Source: Carpediemonas membranifera
Lineage: Eukaryota > Fornicata
Assembly (NCBI GenBank): GCA_019828565.1
Contig: JAHDYR010000025.1
Location: forward strand, 496,001-560,000
Length of the DNA stretch: 64,000 nt
Direction: 5' to 3'
Positions within the stretch are counted from its first letter, which is position 1, and each line of letters begins with the position of its first letter. This document shows, piece by piece, positions 47,054 through 55,630 of the stretch. The notes below the pieces were generated by a model. The model saw only the letters and a list, made by a program, of their open reading frames with translations, made no database searches and was not told where the DNA came from. The translations under genes and the position numbers were made by a program.

Positions 47054-47554
47054 TCACTCCACCTCAAATGTCTCCTTGGCCCTGTACGGGGAGGAGTATG
47101 GCTGCGGTGTGGGCGTGCTCTCATCCGAAATGCGGTTGACGATGGAAATGGCGGATCGGAGCGTCGATACAACAAGATCGTGGTCCGACAGGTCGCTGTT
47201 CTGCCAGTTCTGCGGGTTGGGCGCAGTCATCCCGCATATGCACGTCTTCTGGGGAGTCAGGAGCTCGCCGTCGTGTTGCGGGGCCCCGTTCTCTGGTGGG
47301 AGCTGGGTGGGCGGATCGTATTTGTCCACATGACTGAAAATACAAGCCAGGCGGTCTTTTGTGCGTTCAATAAGGTGGGAAACCTGCGCTTCGACAGTTG
47401 CAATGTCATCAACCGCAACTCCGAGTGCTTGTGGGCTCAGCTTTGTGTCTCGGGACATGTAGTCCTGCGCAGACTTTCGGATTGGTGTTGCCTCTATCGC
47501 TATAGGTGAATGAATAGGCAGCTTAGGCCGGTAGAAAGGAGAATTCGAGCTCAT
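47054..47554 (-). CDS. Hypothetical protein
   Basis: 166 residues. Low-complexity N-terminus (Pro/Lys/Ser), a helical middle (ALGVAVDDIATVEAQVSHLI and RTKDRLACIFSHVDKYD) and a disordered Pro/Asn-rich region before a second helix (DLVVSTLRSAISIVNRI). Two CxC-like cysteines in TCICGM are not a recognisable finger. ATG at 47554, which overlaps no neighbour. No function is proposed. Confidence 0.55.
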   Translation of the reverse strand: MSSNSPFYRPKLPIHSPIAIEATPIRKSAQDYMSRDTKLSPQALGVAVDDIATVEAQVSHLIERTKDRLACIFSHVDKYDPPTQLPPENGAPQHDGELLTPQKTCICGMTAPNPQNWQNSDLSDHDLVVSTLRSAISIVNRISDESTPTPQPYSSPYRAKETFEVE

Positions 47555-47633
47555 TTCGTCTGATCATTCTGATTTATCGTTTTGGAAAACGGCAACATAA
47601 ATGGCCAAATACAGCCAGACACACCCAAAAAGC

Positions 47634-48452
47634 TCACAAGAAGTGAGTAAACTTGCCCGCCGCGATGAGTAAGGCGAATACGAAGAACACAATAGTCAGC
47701 TTCATGATGAGCCACCGGTTCTTCTGCACCATGTTGAGCGTGCGCTGCAGGTTGTTCTCGGCCACATCAACGTAGTGCTCAGTCGCGCTGACGTTGGAGT
47801 CGATGAGATTGATCTGCTCGCCCTGGAGTGCGACCATGCCAGTAAACGAGTTGAACAGTTGGCCGACATCGGCTAGTTGGGACGAAATGGCGCTCATCTG
47901 GGACGAGAGGTCGTCTTGGCGGACAAGGCTCATGACTGCCTCCTCGGGCAGCTGGTCATCGGCCACGATGGCGTTTAGGTCACTATCGAGGTCGAAGTCG
48001 ATGCGGGTGTCCGCAAAGGCGCCGCGGCGAGTGGCATCGGCTTCGGTAGCTTGCCTGCGACGAGAATCCTCCTCTTGTATCGAGAACAGCTGCCTGGAGA
48101 GAGTATTGTGGGTGTCCCGGCACATTTTGTACCGCAAGTCGAAGTAGCGATGGGCATGAGACCCCTGGAGGCTGACAACGCACGCTTTCAGACGCTCTAG
48201 GCCATCAGAGCTTCGTTTCAAGTGAGTAGCGAGGCTTTTTGTGTCTTCACCGATTCCGTGTGCAAGCTTGTCGGCGAGCTTTGCCATATCTGCATCACAC
48301 TCTCTGCATAGGCGCTCTGCCTCTTTTCCTGGAAAGTCTGGGATGTAATCACGGCTTGGCCTGTCCAGTAAGAACGGTAAAAGGTCTGTAGCGAGCGCGC
48401 TCGCGTTATTTCTCATCGTCGTGGCTCGTCGACTGTATTCCGGGTCATCCAT
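47634..48452 (-). CDS. Qa-SNARE (syntaxin-like)
   Basis: 272 residues. Membrane-fusion SNARE: a helical N-domain (~5-190), a SNARE motif (~190-245, MSAISSQLADVGQLFNSFTG then MVALQGEQINLIDSNVSATE) with Gln at the central layer (ALQGEQI), and a C-terminal membrane anchor (LTIVFFVFALLIAAGKF). The pattern LFxxFxxMVxxQGExINxID is that of Qa syntaxins; whether it is the Golgi (syntaxin 5/16) or ER (syntaxin 18) member cannot be told by eye. ATG at 48452; the frame is open five codons more from a GTG. Confidence 0.85.
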   Translation of the reverse strand: MDDPEYSRRATTMRNNASALATDLLPFLLDRPSRDYIPDFPGKEAERLCRECDADMAKLADKLAHGIGEDTKSLATHLKRSSDGLERLKACVVSLQGSHAHRYFDLRYKMCRDTHNTLSRQLFSIQEEDSRRRQATEADATRRGAFADTRIDFDLDSDLNAIVADDQLPEEAVMSLVRQDDLSSQMSAISSQLADVGQLFNSFTGMVALQGEQINLIDSNVSATEHYVDVAENNLQRTLNMVQKNRWLIMKLTIVFFVFALLIAAGKFTHFL

Positions 48453-48550
48453 AAATGGATCCGCCACCGCCCGCCCATCAGCCCGGCTATGCCCTCAACC
48501 GCACCCCAGTCCCCCGCTACGACATTTATAATACCTCGCCCCAACGCATC

Positions 48551-49265
48551 TCAGCCGACCATGTCCTTCTTCCGCCCTCTCGCCCGGACCACGTTCAGCC
48601 GCTTCACCACCTTCTCGTTGCCGGGGGAGTACACCTTCTCGATCTCCTCGAACATAGCGGCGCCCCTTATGTGGGTTGACAGGAGTGCGCGCTCGAGAAC
48701 GTAGAGGTCGACGGCCTTGTCCTCGGCAGAGGAGGACTGGAAGGAGAGCCCGAAGTCAATGGGGACGAGCTCGCCTGTGGACTCGAGCCGTATAACGTTG
48801 GATGACGTCAAGTCGCCGTGTATGATGTTCTTCTCATGCAAGCGACGGACCACGTCGCCGAGCACTCTCGCTGCGGACCGAGACTCGGCCTCATCCTCCT
48901 TACAGTCTTTGATGAGGTACTCGCGGACACTGGGGCCCTCTATCTTCTCCATAAAGCTATGTGAGGGTCGCTAGAGGAACAAACATCGAGCAGGAGGTCA
49001 TATCAACGTAAAAGACAGCGGGAGCGCGGATATTGAACTTCATACAACGGGTAAGAGCACGACATTCCATCTGTGTGCGTTTCTGCCGCAGTGGATTGTC
49101 GATTTCCGGGATCCTGTATGTCTTGGGAAACCGTTCTTTCAAGATCGCACTCTTCCCGAAGATTTCTGTCTCATATACACGAGCCTCTGCGCCTTGTGCA
49201 ATCATTTCTCGCGATTCAGACGCTATTTCGGCGTCAGGGACGCCTGGTTCTCGAGAATCGGCCAT
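48551..49265 (-). CDS. BUD32: Bud32/PRPK-like KEOPS kinase, one intron
   Basis: 228 residues after removal of a 28-nt intron at 48957-48984 (GTTTGT ... CTCACATAG); splicing restores SCSIFMEKIEGPSVREYL. Small atypical kinase/ATPase of the KEOPS complex, which makes t6A37 in ANN-decoding tRNAs. Motifs: QGAEARVYETEIFGKSAILK (nucleotide loop and Lys), KTYRIPEIDNPLRQKRTQME (hallmark of the family), catalytic IIHGDLTSSNVI and PIDFGLSFQS (DFG), and the basic end RARGRKKDMVG like the R/K tail of Bud32. Size is normal. A TAAAGTGCAC precedes the ATG. Confidence 0.95.
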
Positions 49266-49405
49266 TGCCTCACGTGCACTTTAAGAGGTTTACGTATTTA
49301 ATGGGTTATGTGTAGTATGTGATATCACACCGCCAGTCATCCACCACCAGGGGCAGCAGATTCAGGGCCTTTTTACTGGGGGTTCATGTGAAGAAGGCTT
49401 AAGCT

Positions 49406-49439
49406 TTAGACTCAAGTATTCTTATCCTGCGCGGCACAC
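49406..49439 (+). repeat. Dispersed end motif, copy B (left flank of Fanzor copy 2)
   Basis: TTAGACTCAAGTATTCTTAT then CCTGCGCGGCACAC. With copy C at 50481-50516 it brackets the truncated Fanzor as a direct repeat about 1.08 kb apart; the two differ at only a few positions. Confidence 0.75.
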
Positions 49440-49449
49440 AACCTCCACT

Positions 49450-49619
49450 CACCCACTTCAGCCCTCGTCTGTGCCATCGGTCTGTCGTGCTTTCAGTCGT
49501 CGGTCTGCACGAAAAGATGCGTCGTCTGTCGTCCATCGTCTGTGTAGAACGCTGCTGTCTTCTTTCGCGTCTGTGCTCGTCTGTTACGCGCTCATCTGTC
49601 GTCAATTGCCGGCGTCTGA
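49450..49619. repeat. Degenerate GTCTGTCGT-type repeat stretch
   Basis: About 170 bp with many CGTCTGT, GTCGTC and CATCTGTCGTC units at irregular spacing. It ends abruptly where homology to the Fanzor element begins (about 49620). Confidence 0.5.
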
Positions 49620-50372
49620 AGCTCGTCGGTCGCTGGGCGGCTACACGATCCGCCGCCCAGACGGGCAGAGTGTATCTGGCGTACTCGCTAAGTGTGGCTA
49701 CACTGCCACCCCCTCTTTCCGCGTGAATATGAGCGCAGCATCGTTCAAAACGACAAGTCTAGAGGCTCTCAAACAGTCGATTAGGTTTGTCCATGAGAAC
49801 ATCGTTCAGATCATCAACGAGGGGACGAGAAAGTGTTTCCACCGTGCGACTTTTGCCAATTCTGTCTGCGCCTGAAGCACTTCGCCCGGGCTGGACGTCA
49901 ACTCCTGGATGATCTCGGCGGGCGCCCCCCGGAGCCCATTCATCGACTCGAAGTCGCGTATGGGGCTGCACTGTTCGGTTCCGCCGGAACTCCCTCCTGT
50001 GCTCCGTACCGCCACTTTGCTCGAGCACTTCCTGGCATAATGCTCCGGCACAACGTCGTCGTGAGTGTCACGATGGTCTCCGAATTCCGCACTTCCATCG
50101 TGTGCCCATACTGCAAAGCACACTTCAGACGTGTGGTGCAAACACACCGCACCATGATATGCCAGAATCCCGCGTGCGAGGGAGCTCCATGGCGCGTTGA
50201 ACGGCTACGTCGGCATCCCGAGCAGAGAGACATACTTCTCAATCTCTCTCACCGAGATAAGAGCGCCAGCGAGAACATCCTTTGGTGCATCTACGATGCA
50301 ACTTCAGATCAGATAGAGCAATCTCCTTTCCACAACGACTCCCAGAGAGGTGCTCTTCCTCGCTATCATTAA
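49620..50372 (+). pseudogene. Truncated Fanzor nuclease (from after RuvC-I Asp to the end)
   Basis: Begins within the codons just after the catalytic Asp of RuvC-I (RSLGGYTIRRPDGQ), runs to the same stop (at ~49875) and continues in the same -1 frame (49833-50372) with the alternative Glu region (SEFRTS), the Cys4 finger (CPYC ... CQNPAC) and RuvC-III (HRDKSASENIL). Without RuvC-I and the guide-binding lobes it cannot cut DNA. Differences from copy 1 in the second frame are few (Leu to Ile, Thr-Phe to Ile-Tyr, Tyr to Asn, plus the inserted Arg). Confidence 0.85.
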
Positions 50373-50516
50373 CTTGCTAAGTTGAGCAAGCACGCGCTGC
50401 AGCGCGCGTGATATGCAGCGCACGATTGATAGAGTATGATGAACCACACTGCGATCCTGATGCTGCTTGGATCACTGTGTGTTTTGGACTCAAGTATTCT
50501 TATCCTGCGCGACACA
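50370..50516 (+). ncRNA. Candidate omega-RNA / right end of Fanzor copy 2
   Basis: Counterpart of 3779-3925 with the same two hairpins (CTTGCT/AGCAAG; CACGCGC/GCGCGTG). Only about five bases differ over 145 bp. If a guide RNA is made, its guide part would be read from the DNA after 50516, different from that of copy 1. Inference only. Confidence 0.35.
50481..50516 (+). repeat. Dispersed end motif, copy C (right end of Fanzor copy 2)
   Basis: TTTTGGACTCAAGTATTCTT then ATCCTGCGCGACACAAC. Shares with copy D a GTGTGTTTTGG lead that copies A and B lack, which belongs to the element itself. Confidence 0.75.
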
Positions 50517-50830
50517 ACGAGGCTGCTATTGAAGGATCAAACAATGTGTTTATACTGCGCAACACTGCCCTGTCTCCCTCCTACTCACGTCTTAAGTCGG
50601 TAGGGAGATCGTCTTCTCCAGGGCTTCCACAAAGCGTCTTCTTCGTGGACGTCAGCACAGCAAACATCACAATCGCTCACACGTCGTCTCATTGTCTTCT
50701 ATTCCACATTAAATTCACGTCTACACTTGTATATGCTGGTAATGGTCTTTATGAACATTTACGAATTTACCGTGTTACATTACATTTATCGTCGGCTCTT
50801 ATATGTCATGTCGGAGTGGAGTCGTCCAAC
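50517..50830. other. Intergenic stretch
   Basis: 314 bp after the element. Includes a further partial motif (TTTATACTGCGCAACACTG near 50545) and the 3' end of the next minus-strand gene. No gene seen; the frame open from copy 2's flank on the plus strand has no support. Confidence 0.4.
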
Positions 50831-51307
50831 TCAGACATCAAGAGGTGTAGGCGCATTCTGGACGAAGTGGCCGTTTGCCTCGAGGGTAGCGAGCATCGTC
50901 TTGATGAGCTTGAGCCTGTCCTGCCTCTGGATCATGGCCAGATTGATCAGACGGAGGATGGACTTGTGGATCTCAGCGATAAGCACCTTGTGCCGGCCAA
51001 GGGCGGTCTCGGGAAGGAACTCGGGGATGTCGGGGATGGCTTTCTCAATGTTGGCAATGTAGTCTTCCTCAGAAGTTATCTCGATAGGAATGGCCGTCTG
51101 GATCTCAGGATCAACCTTACGGATGTAATCATCGAGGAAAAGAAGGTGCTCGAAGTCGCTCTTGGAATCTGCAGCAATAGACGAGACTACCTTCTGGAGA
51201 ATGTAGCGGAGATCCTCTAGAGAGTATAGGTTGTTTGTCTCAAGTCTGTGGCGAAGATCCTGTGCTGTAGAGCGCTTCTTCTGTCCTTCCTTCTTCGGAG
51301 AGTCCAT
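50831..51307 (-). CDS. Helical protein, unknown
   Basis: 158 residues from an ATG at 51307. All-helical, Ile/Leu-rich: AQDLRHRLETNNLYSLEDLR, a region DFEHLLFLDDYIRKVDPEIQ and a C-terminal bundle (LIAEIHKSILRLINLAMIQ, RQDRLKLIKTMLATLEANG). The size and pattern could fit a small subunit of a helical complex, but I do not recognise the family. The motif CGCGCAGGATAG lies ~20 bp upstream of the ATG, in the opposite orientation to the similar start motif elsewhere. Confidence 0.6.
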   Translation of the reverse strand: MDSPKKEGQKKRSTAQDLRHRLETNNLYSLEDLRYILQKVVSSIAADSKSDFEHLLFLDDYIRKVDPEIQTAIPIEITSEEDYIANIEKAIPDIPEFLPETALGRHKVLIAEIHKSILRLINLAMIQRQDRLKLIKTMLATLEANGHFVQNAPTPLDV

Positions 51308-51652
51308 CACCCGGTTTTTGGTACTATCCTGCGCGATGAATTCCCGGTCTCCGACGGGCCTGCAGACGCACCTGGAACACGATATAGTTCAAGACTCCTC
51401 TACTATACCAATTCTAGTCCAGTGAAATTTTGACTTGAAGGGAAGGGGGGATTTTTTCCAGGACACTATCGCGAGCTCCGCTCCCGCCATGCAGTATGCC
51501 TTTCGCAGGGAGTCCACCCAGTCAGTGTTCGACACAGCCACTCAGCCCCTCTCTGGTTGTACCCTTCGCACGCTCATTCTTCAAGTGACATTCATGTCGA
51601 CCCGGGAAGCTGTGTCTCACCGCACCGCGCATCTTTACAGACCCCGCCATGT
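51308..51652. other. Intergenic stretch
   Basis: 345 bp upstream of the helical gene and at the 3' end of PHAF1. Contains a reversed TATCCTGCGC at ~51325-51336. Open frames here on the plus strand continue into the antisense of PHAF1 and are shadows. Confidence 0.4.
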
Positions 51653-52696
51653 TCATGGGATGGCAGTGACGCTGAGCACCCGCCCCCCGGGCAGCACCGT
51701 CACTGACACCCTCTCCCACCCAGTCACAGCGAGGGTCACGGCACCGGTCGGGACGACGACAGTGGAGGACGGTGGGCCCAGTAGCTCCTCTAGGGCGGAC
51801 TTGGTCTCGGTCCAGGACTGGGAGAGCTTTAGCTGATGACCGTCAATGCCGAGAGTCGCATCTGTGGCCTCGTATTGCCCAAGCGACGGAGATCTGACGT
51901 CATTGCGGTGCAGGGCGAACTCCGTGACAGTCTGCCCGTCAGTCACCACATCCAGGCCAAGGGCATAGAAGTGGAGCAGCACGTCGCTGACCCTGCCCTC
52001 GCCACGCCCGCCCGCCAGCCGCAGGGGCTTCTCCAGGCGCCTGCTGTAACCAGGCGGCCCTAGAGTTTCAACTACCGACTGCACCGAGTCGCCTGTCTTG
52101 ACTGTATTGTTCTCCACGGCGACAGTGACGCTGTCGTGGCCAAGGGAGAGCTCCACCACCGGTAGAGAGGGCGGTGGCGCCGTCGCAGACGCGCTAATCT
52201 GCAGCGAGTGGAGTCTTATCGGCCCTCCATCTGGCAGCGTGAGCGGTAGATGCGTCGAGGGGTCGTCAAACGCGTTGACAGCACTCGTCACGTCAAATTG
52301 GAACACCACGCCCGAGTAGCCATGGTTGTAGAGGCCATCGACGACTGTGCCTGGTGTGGTGGGTCCGAGGCGTCGTATGATGTCGGGGAGGGTCGTCATC
52401 ATCCCGGGTCTGCAAAGAACGATGGTCGGCTTGGGGTAAGCAACGGGCAAACAGACGTCGTAGACGTCGATGAGCGTCAGACGCTGCGTTATGCCGTTAA
52501 ATAGTAGCTTGATTCCTATTTCTGATAGTAAGATGGCTATGTCTGTCTGTACGTCGTCGGAACAGAGAATCTTATACTCGTCCTGCTCCTGGATCATCTT
52601 GAGGGTGTTATTGAGAGACATTCCTATTACAAAACGGCCTAATGACTCACCTGGTCGTAGCAAGTATGGCGTTTCAGTTCTGGGAATCTCTGGCAT
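51653..52696 (-). CDS. PHAF1: PHAF1/UPF0183 family protein
   Basis: 347 residues; family members have about 400. PHAF1 (C16orf70, MYTHO) is recruited to the phagophore in autophagy and lysosome repair in animals. Family traits: a start RPGESLGRFVIGMSLNNTLKMI, DIAILLSEIGIKLLFNGITQ, RLTLIDVYDV and RLGPTTPGTV with the following HGYSGVVFQFDV. A second half (190-347) repeats the same strand order (LSLGHDSVTVAVENN ... ETLGPPGYSRRLEKPLRLAG), as in the family. The end is slightly truncated. ATG at 52696. Confidence 0.85.
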   Translation of the reverse strand: MPEIPRTETPYLLRPGESLGRFVIGMSLNNTLKMIQEQDEYKILCSDDVQTDIAILLSEIGIKLLFNGITQRLTLIDVYDVCLPVAYPKPTIVLCRPGMMTTLPDIIRRLGPTTPGTVVDGLYNHGYSGVVFQFDVTSAVNAFDDPSTHLPLTLPDGGPIRLHSLQISASATAPPPSLPVVELSLGHDSVTVAVENNTVKTGDSVQSVVETLGPPGYSRRLEKPLRLAGGRGEGRVSDVLLHFYALGLDVVTDGQTVTEFALHRNDVRSPSLGQYEATDATLGIDGHQLKLSQSWTETKSALEELLGPPSSTVVVPTGAVTLAVTGWERVSVTVLPGGRVLSVTAIP

Positions 52697-52794
52697 TCGT
52701 CGTGTTGTGGTGCTGACCGAAGCAGAGTTTCACTCAACACAGCCTGCCCTAAGCTATTTACACCATCCCATGTTCTATCCGGCCCCCAGACGAC

Positions 52795-53380
52795 CTATTC
52801 CTGCACGACGGCGTCAAGCTGCGTCTTCACTCGCTGCATCTCCTCTGTTACTGTCTGAAGCACTGTCGCATCCATCTCGAAGGAAATGAAGTTCTCCTTT
52901 CCTGTAGCGTCAGTAGTGGCCAGCTTGGCTTGGACAGTGGGTATTCTGAGCGTGCTCGTGGCGTTGGCGGTCGTCTTGACCTGCACCTCCCAGTCGAGCC
53001 CGGCATACTTCGGGAGGGTTAGTGAGTTCTCGGAAACTGACGCCTTGAAGGCAGCCATGTTATGCCCAACAGCGGCGACGAGAACGTCTCTCAAATCCTG
53101 AGGGAACTCGGGCTTGAAGAATGAGGCGGCCTTCTCGGGTGTAAAATCGAACATAGCAGCCTTCACAAAGACGACAAGAGATTTGAAGAGCTATGTTAGT
53201 ATATTGGAGCGAACAAACGGCGATAGCGCTCTTAGGGTCAAGAGATAACGAGCTGGCGACTGGTTCCAGCTTATCAGTAGGCAACTTCGCTTCATCTCTA
53301 AACCTGAAAGCGTACTGAACTAGCTTGTTAATAAACTTCGGTGGAGCTTCCTGAAGCGGCAGGAGGGCTGAGAAATCCAT
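52795..53380 (-). CDS. COMM-domain protein, one intron
   Basis: 185 residues after removal of a 28-nt intron at 53191-53218 (GTTTGT ... CTAACATAG), which joins PKSAIA to LFKSLVVFVKAAMFDF. COMMD proteins form the ten-subunit ring of the Commander complex for endosome-to-plasma-membrane recycling. The helical HN domain is residues ~1-105; the C-terminal COMM domain is recognisable from KYAGLDWEVQVKT, STLRIPTVQAKLATT and the final helix TVTEEMQRVKTQLDAV. The paralogue (COMMD9-like by length and order) is a guess. ATG at 53380; an ATG 11 codons upstream is also in frame. Confidence 0.8.
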
Positions 53381-53968
53381 AGTCTTGACGAGATGTCTTG
53401 CCAAAATACGCATAGCGATAACAATTGGCTCCGAAGCGTTTTGACGAGCTCACCACAGATGATATCATCTCCGCAGCTGGCACCACTGTTGAATGCAGGC
53501 AGCAGTCTCGACTGGTCGATATGATGGGAAACCTGTCTTGCGAAGAGTAGCTTCGAATCTCGAGAGCAAAAATCACGACACGGTGAGTATGAAGGTCCGG
53601 CATCCATCCATCGACACACCAGTCACCATCCTGTGCTTCTCCCAGGGGGGCAGACTGGCCTCGAGCTCGGCGATCTTGGGGCAGGCGGGGAAGGTGAGGC
53701 GGGTCGACGAACTCATCAAATGATTTGAAATCCAGCTGACCCAGGAGTTATCATTGATATTCTACTCACACACTGACATCAGTGTCTCAATACATCACGG
53801 ACATCTCAATCTCATTGTAGGTTGACCCTTTGGTCTTCTTTCTCATCTTGGTGAAGTCAATCACCCACCGTGTGGACAAACCAGAGATCCAATCGAGCGG
53901 GCCTGGCGAGCAACCCATACCTGTACCCGCCAAACCACTCGGCCGAGACATCATTTACCAGTACACAT
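53381..53968. other. Gene-poor stretch with two tiny frames
   Basis: 588 bp between the COMM gene and a large minus-strand gene. Two ATG-started minus-strand frames occur: 53573-53716 (47 codons, AELEASLPPWEKHRMVTGV) and 53787-53954 (entered separately). No intron with the window's usual consensus links them. Otherwise nothing recognised. Confidence 0.35.
53787..53954 (-). CDS. Tiny ORF ending KKTKGSTYNEIEMSVMY
   Basis: 55 codons. The last ~22 residues (DFTKMRKKTKGSTYNEIEMS) look like the conserved end of a larger protein, while the beginning does not. It may be a last exon whose partner I could not identify, or a pseudogene remnant; it begins 15 bp after the stop of the upstream 503-residue gene on the same strand. 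No function is proposed. Confidence 0.25.
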   Translation of the reverse strand: MMSRPSGLAGTGMGCSPGPLDWISGLSTRWVIDFTKMRKKTKGSTYNEIEMSVMY

Positions 53969-55480
53969 TCAGCTCTGCCGCGCCTCGGACCAGATGACCA
54001 GGCGGTCCAGTGCTGACTCGGGCGCAGGTCTGGGCGCCCGCCCTTCCTCCGCCCCCACGGCGGATCGGATGATCTTAGTGCTCTCCCGCCGCACCCCAGC
54101 CATGTAGTCCGCCCCCCCGACGAGCAGCACCGCGGGGAACGGGGATGCCTTCCGCCACAGCGCGTGGAGCTTGATGAGCTCTCGTGTGTGTGCGTTGAAC
54201 GCCTCTTGGTCCGTCCCTCGTGTGGCTTCACGCTGCTGGATCAGGTTGCGGACGGACTCCAGGGCCACGGTGGCGCGGGTGAGGCGCTCGATCTCACCAT
54301 GCAGGATCGCGAACACTTCATCCGGCGTGGCGGCCTTGAGCTTCTTCTCGAAGGCGTCGGCGTAGGACTGGGGTGCTCCTGCCCGCCCCCAAAGCTCCGT
54401 CACTGCCTCCCACGCCGCCGCAACGGCGTCTGGCGCGGTTGTCTCGATGCTGAGTGTCCGTTGCCGCGTCCTGGCTGGTGGTACACTGACTTCCGACTCG
54501 ATGACCTGCTTCTTGACATAGCGGGCCACCTCGTCTCTACCCCTGAGCCGACCCGGGCCCCTGACCGCGTCCACCTTCTGGGGAGGGTATGTGGTCTGCA
54601 CTACGGTGTTGACGTAGGTCTGCGGGGCGAAATCAAAGACCGACTCTTGCTGCTTGACCCGCCGCTTGGGGCTACTGATGTTGTGTCTGAATCGAGAGCT
54701 GGGGAGGGTCTGTGCCAGGTCGCCCGTCATGGTGTCTGCCGACCGCGGGTTATATCTATGCTTATGGTCTGACACACCGCCCGAAAGGCGGCCCAGATGC
54801 CGACACGCGCCAGGCTCACTGAGCCGCATGCTGTATGCGACGCTCTGGGCAGGGTTAAGGTACATATTGCGTTCAATGGTTGTGCGGAAGGGCTTTGAGG
54901 TGACAACCTTGCAATGGGGGTCTGTGATCGCGTCGTACTGCGGGATCTTCTGCTGCCAGATGGGGCCAGCGTCCGTCGTGAAGCCACGCTCCATCTCACG
55001 CATGGAAGTCGTGGCCATGGTCTGCGGTCTTGCCTTGCACTGCTTAGTAGGCTTCTTGCCGTGGGTCTCGCGACGCTTGGGGGCGACAGTGACCTTGTTC
55101 GGGCCAGTCCGGGGCCGGGAGGTCATCGGGGATAAGAAATGAGGGAGGTTGAGTGTCTGCGTGCCTGACCCGTTGGCTGCCGGGCCTCTGGGCGGCGTCT
55201 GGGGCCTCAACGAGCTGGATGGGCGTGGAGATGGTGATGAAGAGGCAGAGGATGAGCCCCCAAAGTCATCAGAGTAGGCCTCTGATAGCGGGCTTTTCAA
55301 TCTCTGGCGGGAATCGGCCCTGGAGTTGCCTCTGGAGGATGATCTTGACGTTGCGCGTGATGAAGCCATTACAACCTGGTTATCGTTCGTTGTTATAGTT
55401 GATGCATTGGTTTGTGACATAGACTCGCTAAAATCATCATCGAAACCGTCGCTATCGCTGTTAATCGAGCTCAGAGACAT
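53969..55480 (-). CDS. Ser/Arg-rich hypothetical protein
   Basis: 503 residues. The first ~150 residues are disordered (Ser, Asp, Arg, Pro: SRATSRSSSRGNSRADSRQR). Then a basic segment and short motifs repeated in many cytoskeletal proteins (GPIWQQKIPQYDAITDP, TTIERNMYLNPAQSVAYSMR), and a C-terminal helical domain (about 360-470). The style is that of axonemal or basal-body proteins, but I do not recognise the family. ATG at 55480; nine codons further upstream are open from a TTG. Confidence 0.6.
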   Translation of the reverse strand: MSLSSINSDSDGFDDDFSESMSQTNASTITTNDNQVVMASSRATSRSSSRGNSRADSRQRLKSPLSEAYSDDFGGSSSASSSPSPRPSSSLRPQTPPRGPAANGSGTQTLNLPHFLSPMTSRPRTGPNKVTVAPKRRETHGKKPTKQCKARPQTMATTSMREMERGFTTDAGPIWQQKIPQYDAITDPHCKVVTSKPFRTTIERNMYLNPAQSVAYSMRLSEPGACRHLGRLSGGVSDHKHRYNPRSADTMTGDLAQTLPSSRFRHNISSPKRRVKQQESVFDFAPQTYVNTVVQTTYPPQKVDAVRGPGRLRGRDEVARYVKKQVIESEVSVPPARTRQRTLSIETTAPDAVAAAWEAVTELWGRAGAPQSYADAFEKKLKAATPDEVFAILHGEIERLTRATVALESVRNLIQQREATRGTDQEAFNAHTRELIKLHALWRKASPFPAVLLVGGADYMAGVRRESTKIIRSAVGAEEGRAPRPAPESALDRLVIWSEARQS

Positions 55481-55612
55481 CTTGCCGTTGAATTTTCGGC
55501 TGCTCAAGTCAGATCGTCAAGTTGAGTGCGAGATGCGAATATCGATGAGGACAGGGTGCCGTGCGTCTACATGTCCTGTGGCTGAGTGTCGCGGCCGAGT
55601 CAAATTGCACTA

Positions 55613-55624
55613 TCCTGCGCAGTA
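55613..55624 (+). promoter_or_regulatory. TATCCTGCGCAG start-site motif
   Basis: Twelve-base match to the core of the dispersed end motif, placed 7 bp before the ATG of the small helical gene at 55631. With the copies at 3779-3790 (in front of the gene starting at 3758) and the related CTCGCGCAG before 15210 it may be an initiator-like element. Inference from position only. Confidence 0.35.
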
Positions 55625-55630
55625 TTCATA

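Larger units (their letters stand above)
49266..49619. other. Gap between Bud32 and Fanzor copy 2
   Basis: 354 bp. Bud32 promoter on the left, dispersed motif B at 49406-49439, then ~170 bp (49450-49619) rich in degenerate CGTCTGT/GTCGTC units which fuse to the truncated Fanzor frame. The open frame through this stretch (from 49471) is not similar to the Fanzor N-terminus of copy 1. Confidence 0.6.
49406..50516 (+). mobile_element. Fanzor element, copy 2 (truncated), bracketed by direct repeats
   Basis: The homologous block 49620-50516 matches 4668-3779 of copy 1 (opposite strand) at about 99 percent by eye: a handful of substitutions, a 3-bp in-frame insertion (an extra Arg after EPIH) and one CAC/CGC change in the overlap. 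The part encoding the N-terminal ~255 residues and the RuvC-I Asp is missing. The right end with both hairpins is intact. Direct repeats of ~33 bp (copies B and C) mark its possible limits. Confidence 0.75.

Noticed and set aside
49725-49900. An intron to explain the Fanzor frame break, using the GTTTGT at about 49783
   Set aside because: Possible ends downstream give lengths of 25, 37, 45, 49 or 93 nt, none equal to 2 modulo 3 as needed, and none has the AACAYAG-type end used by the other introns here.
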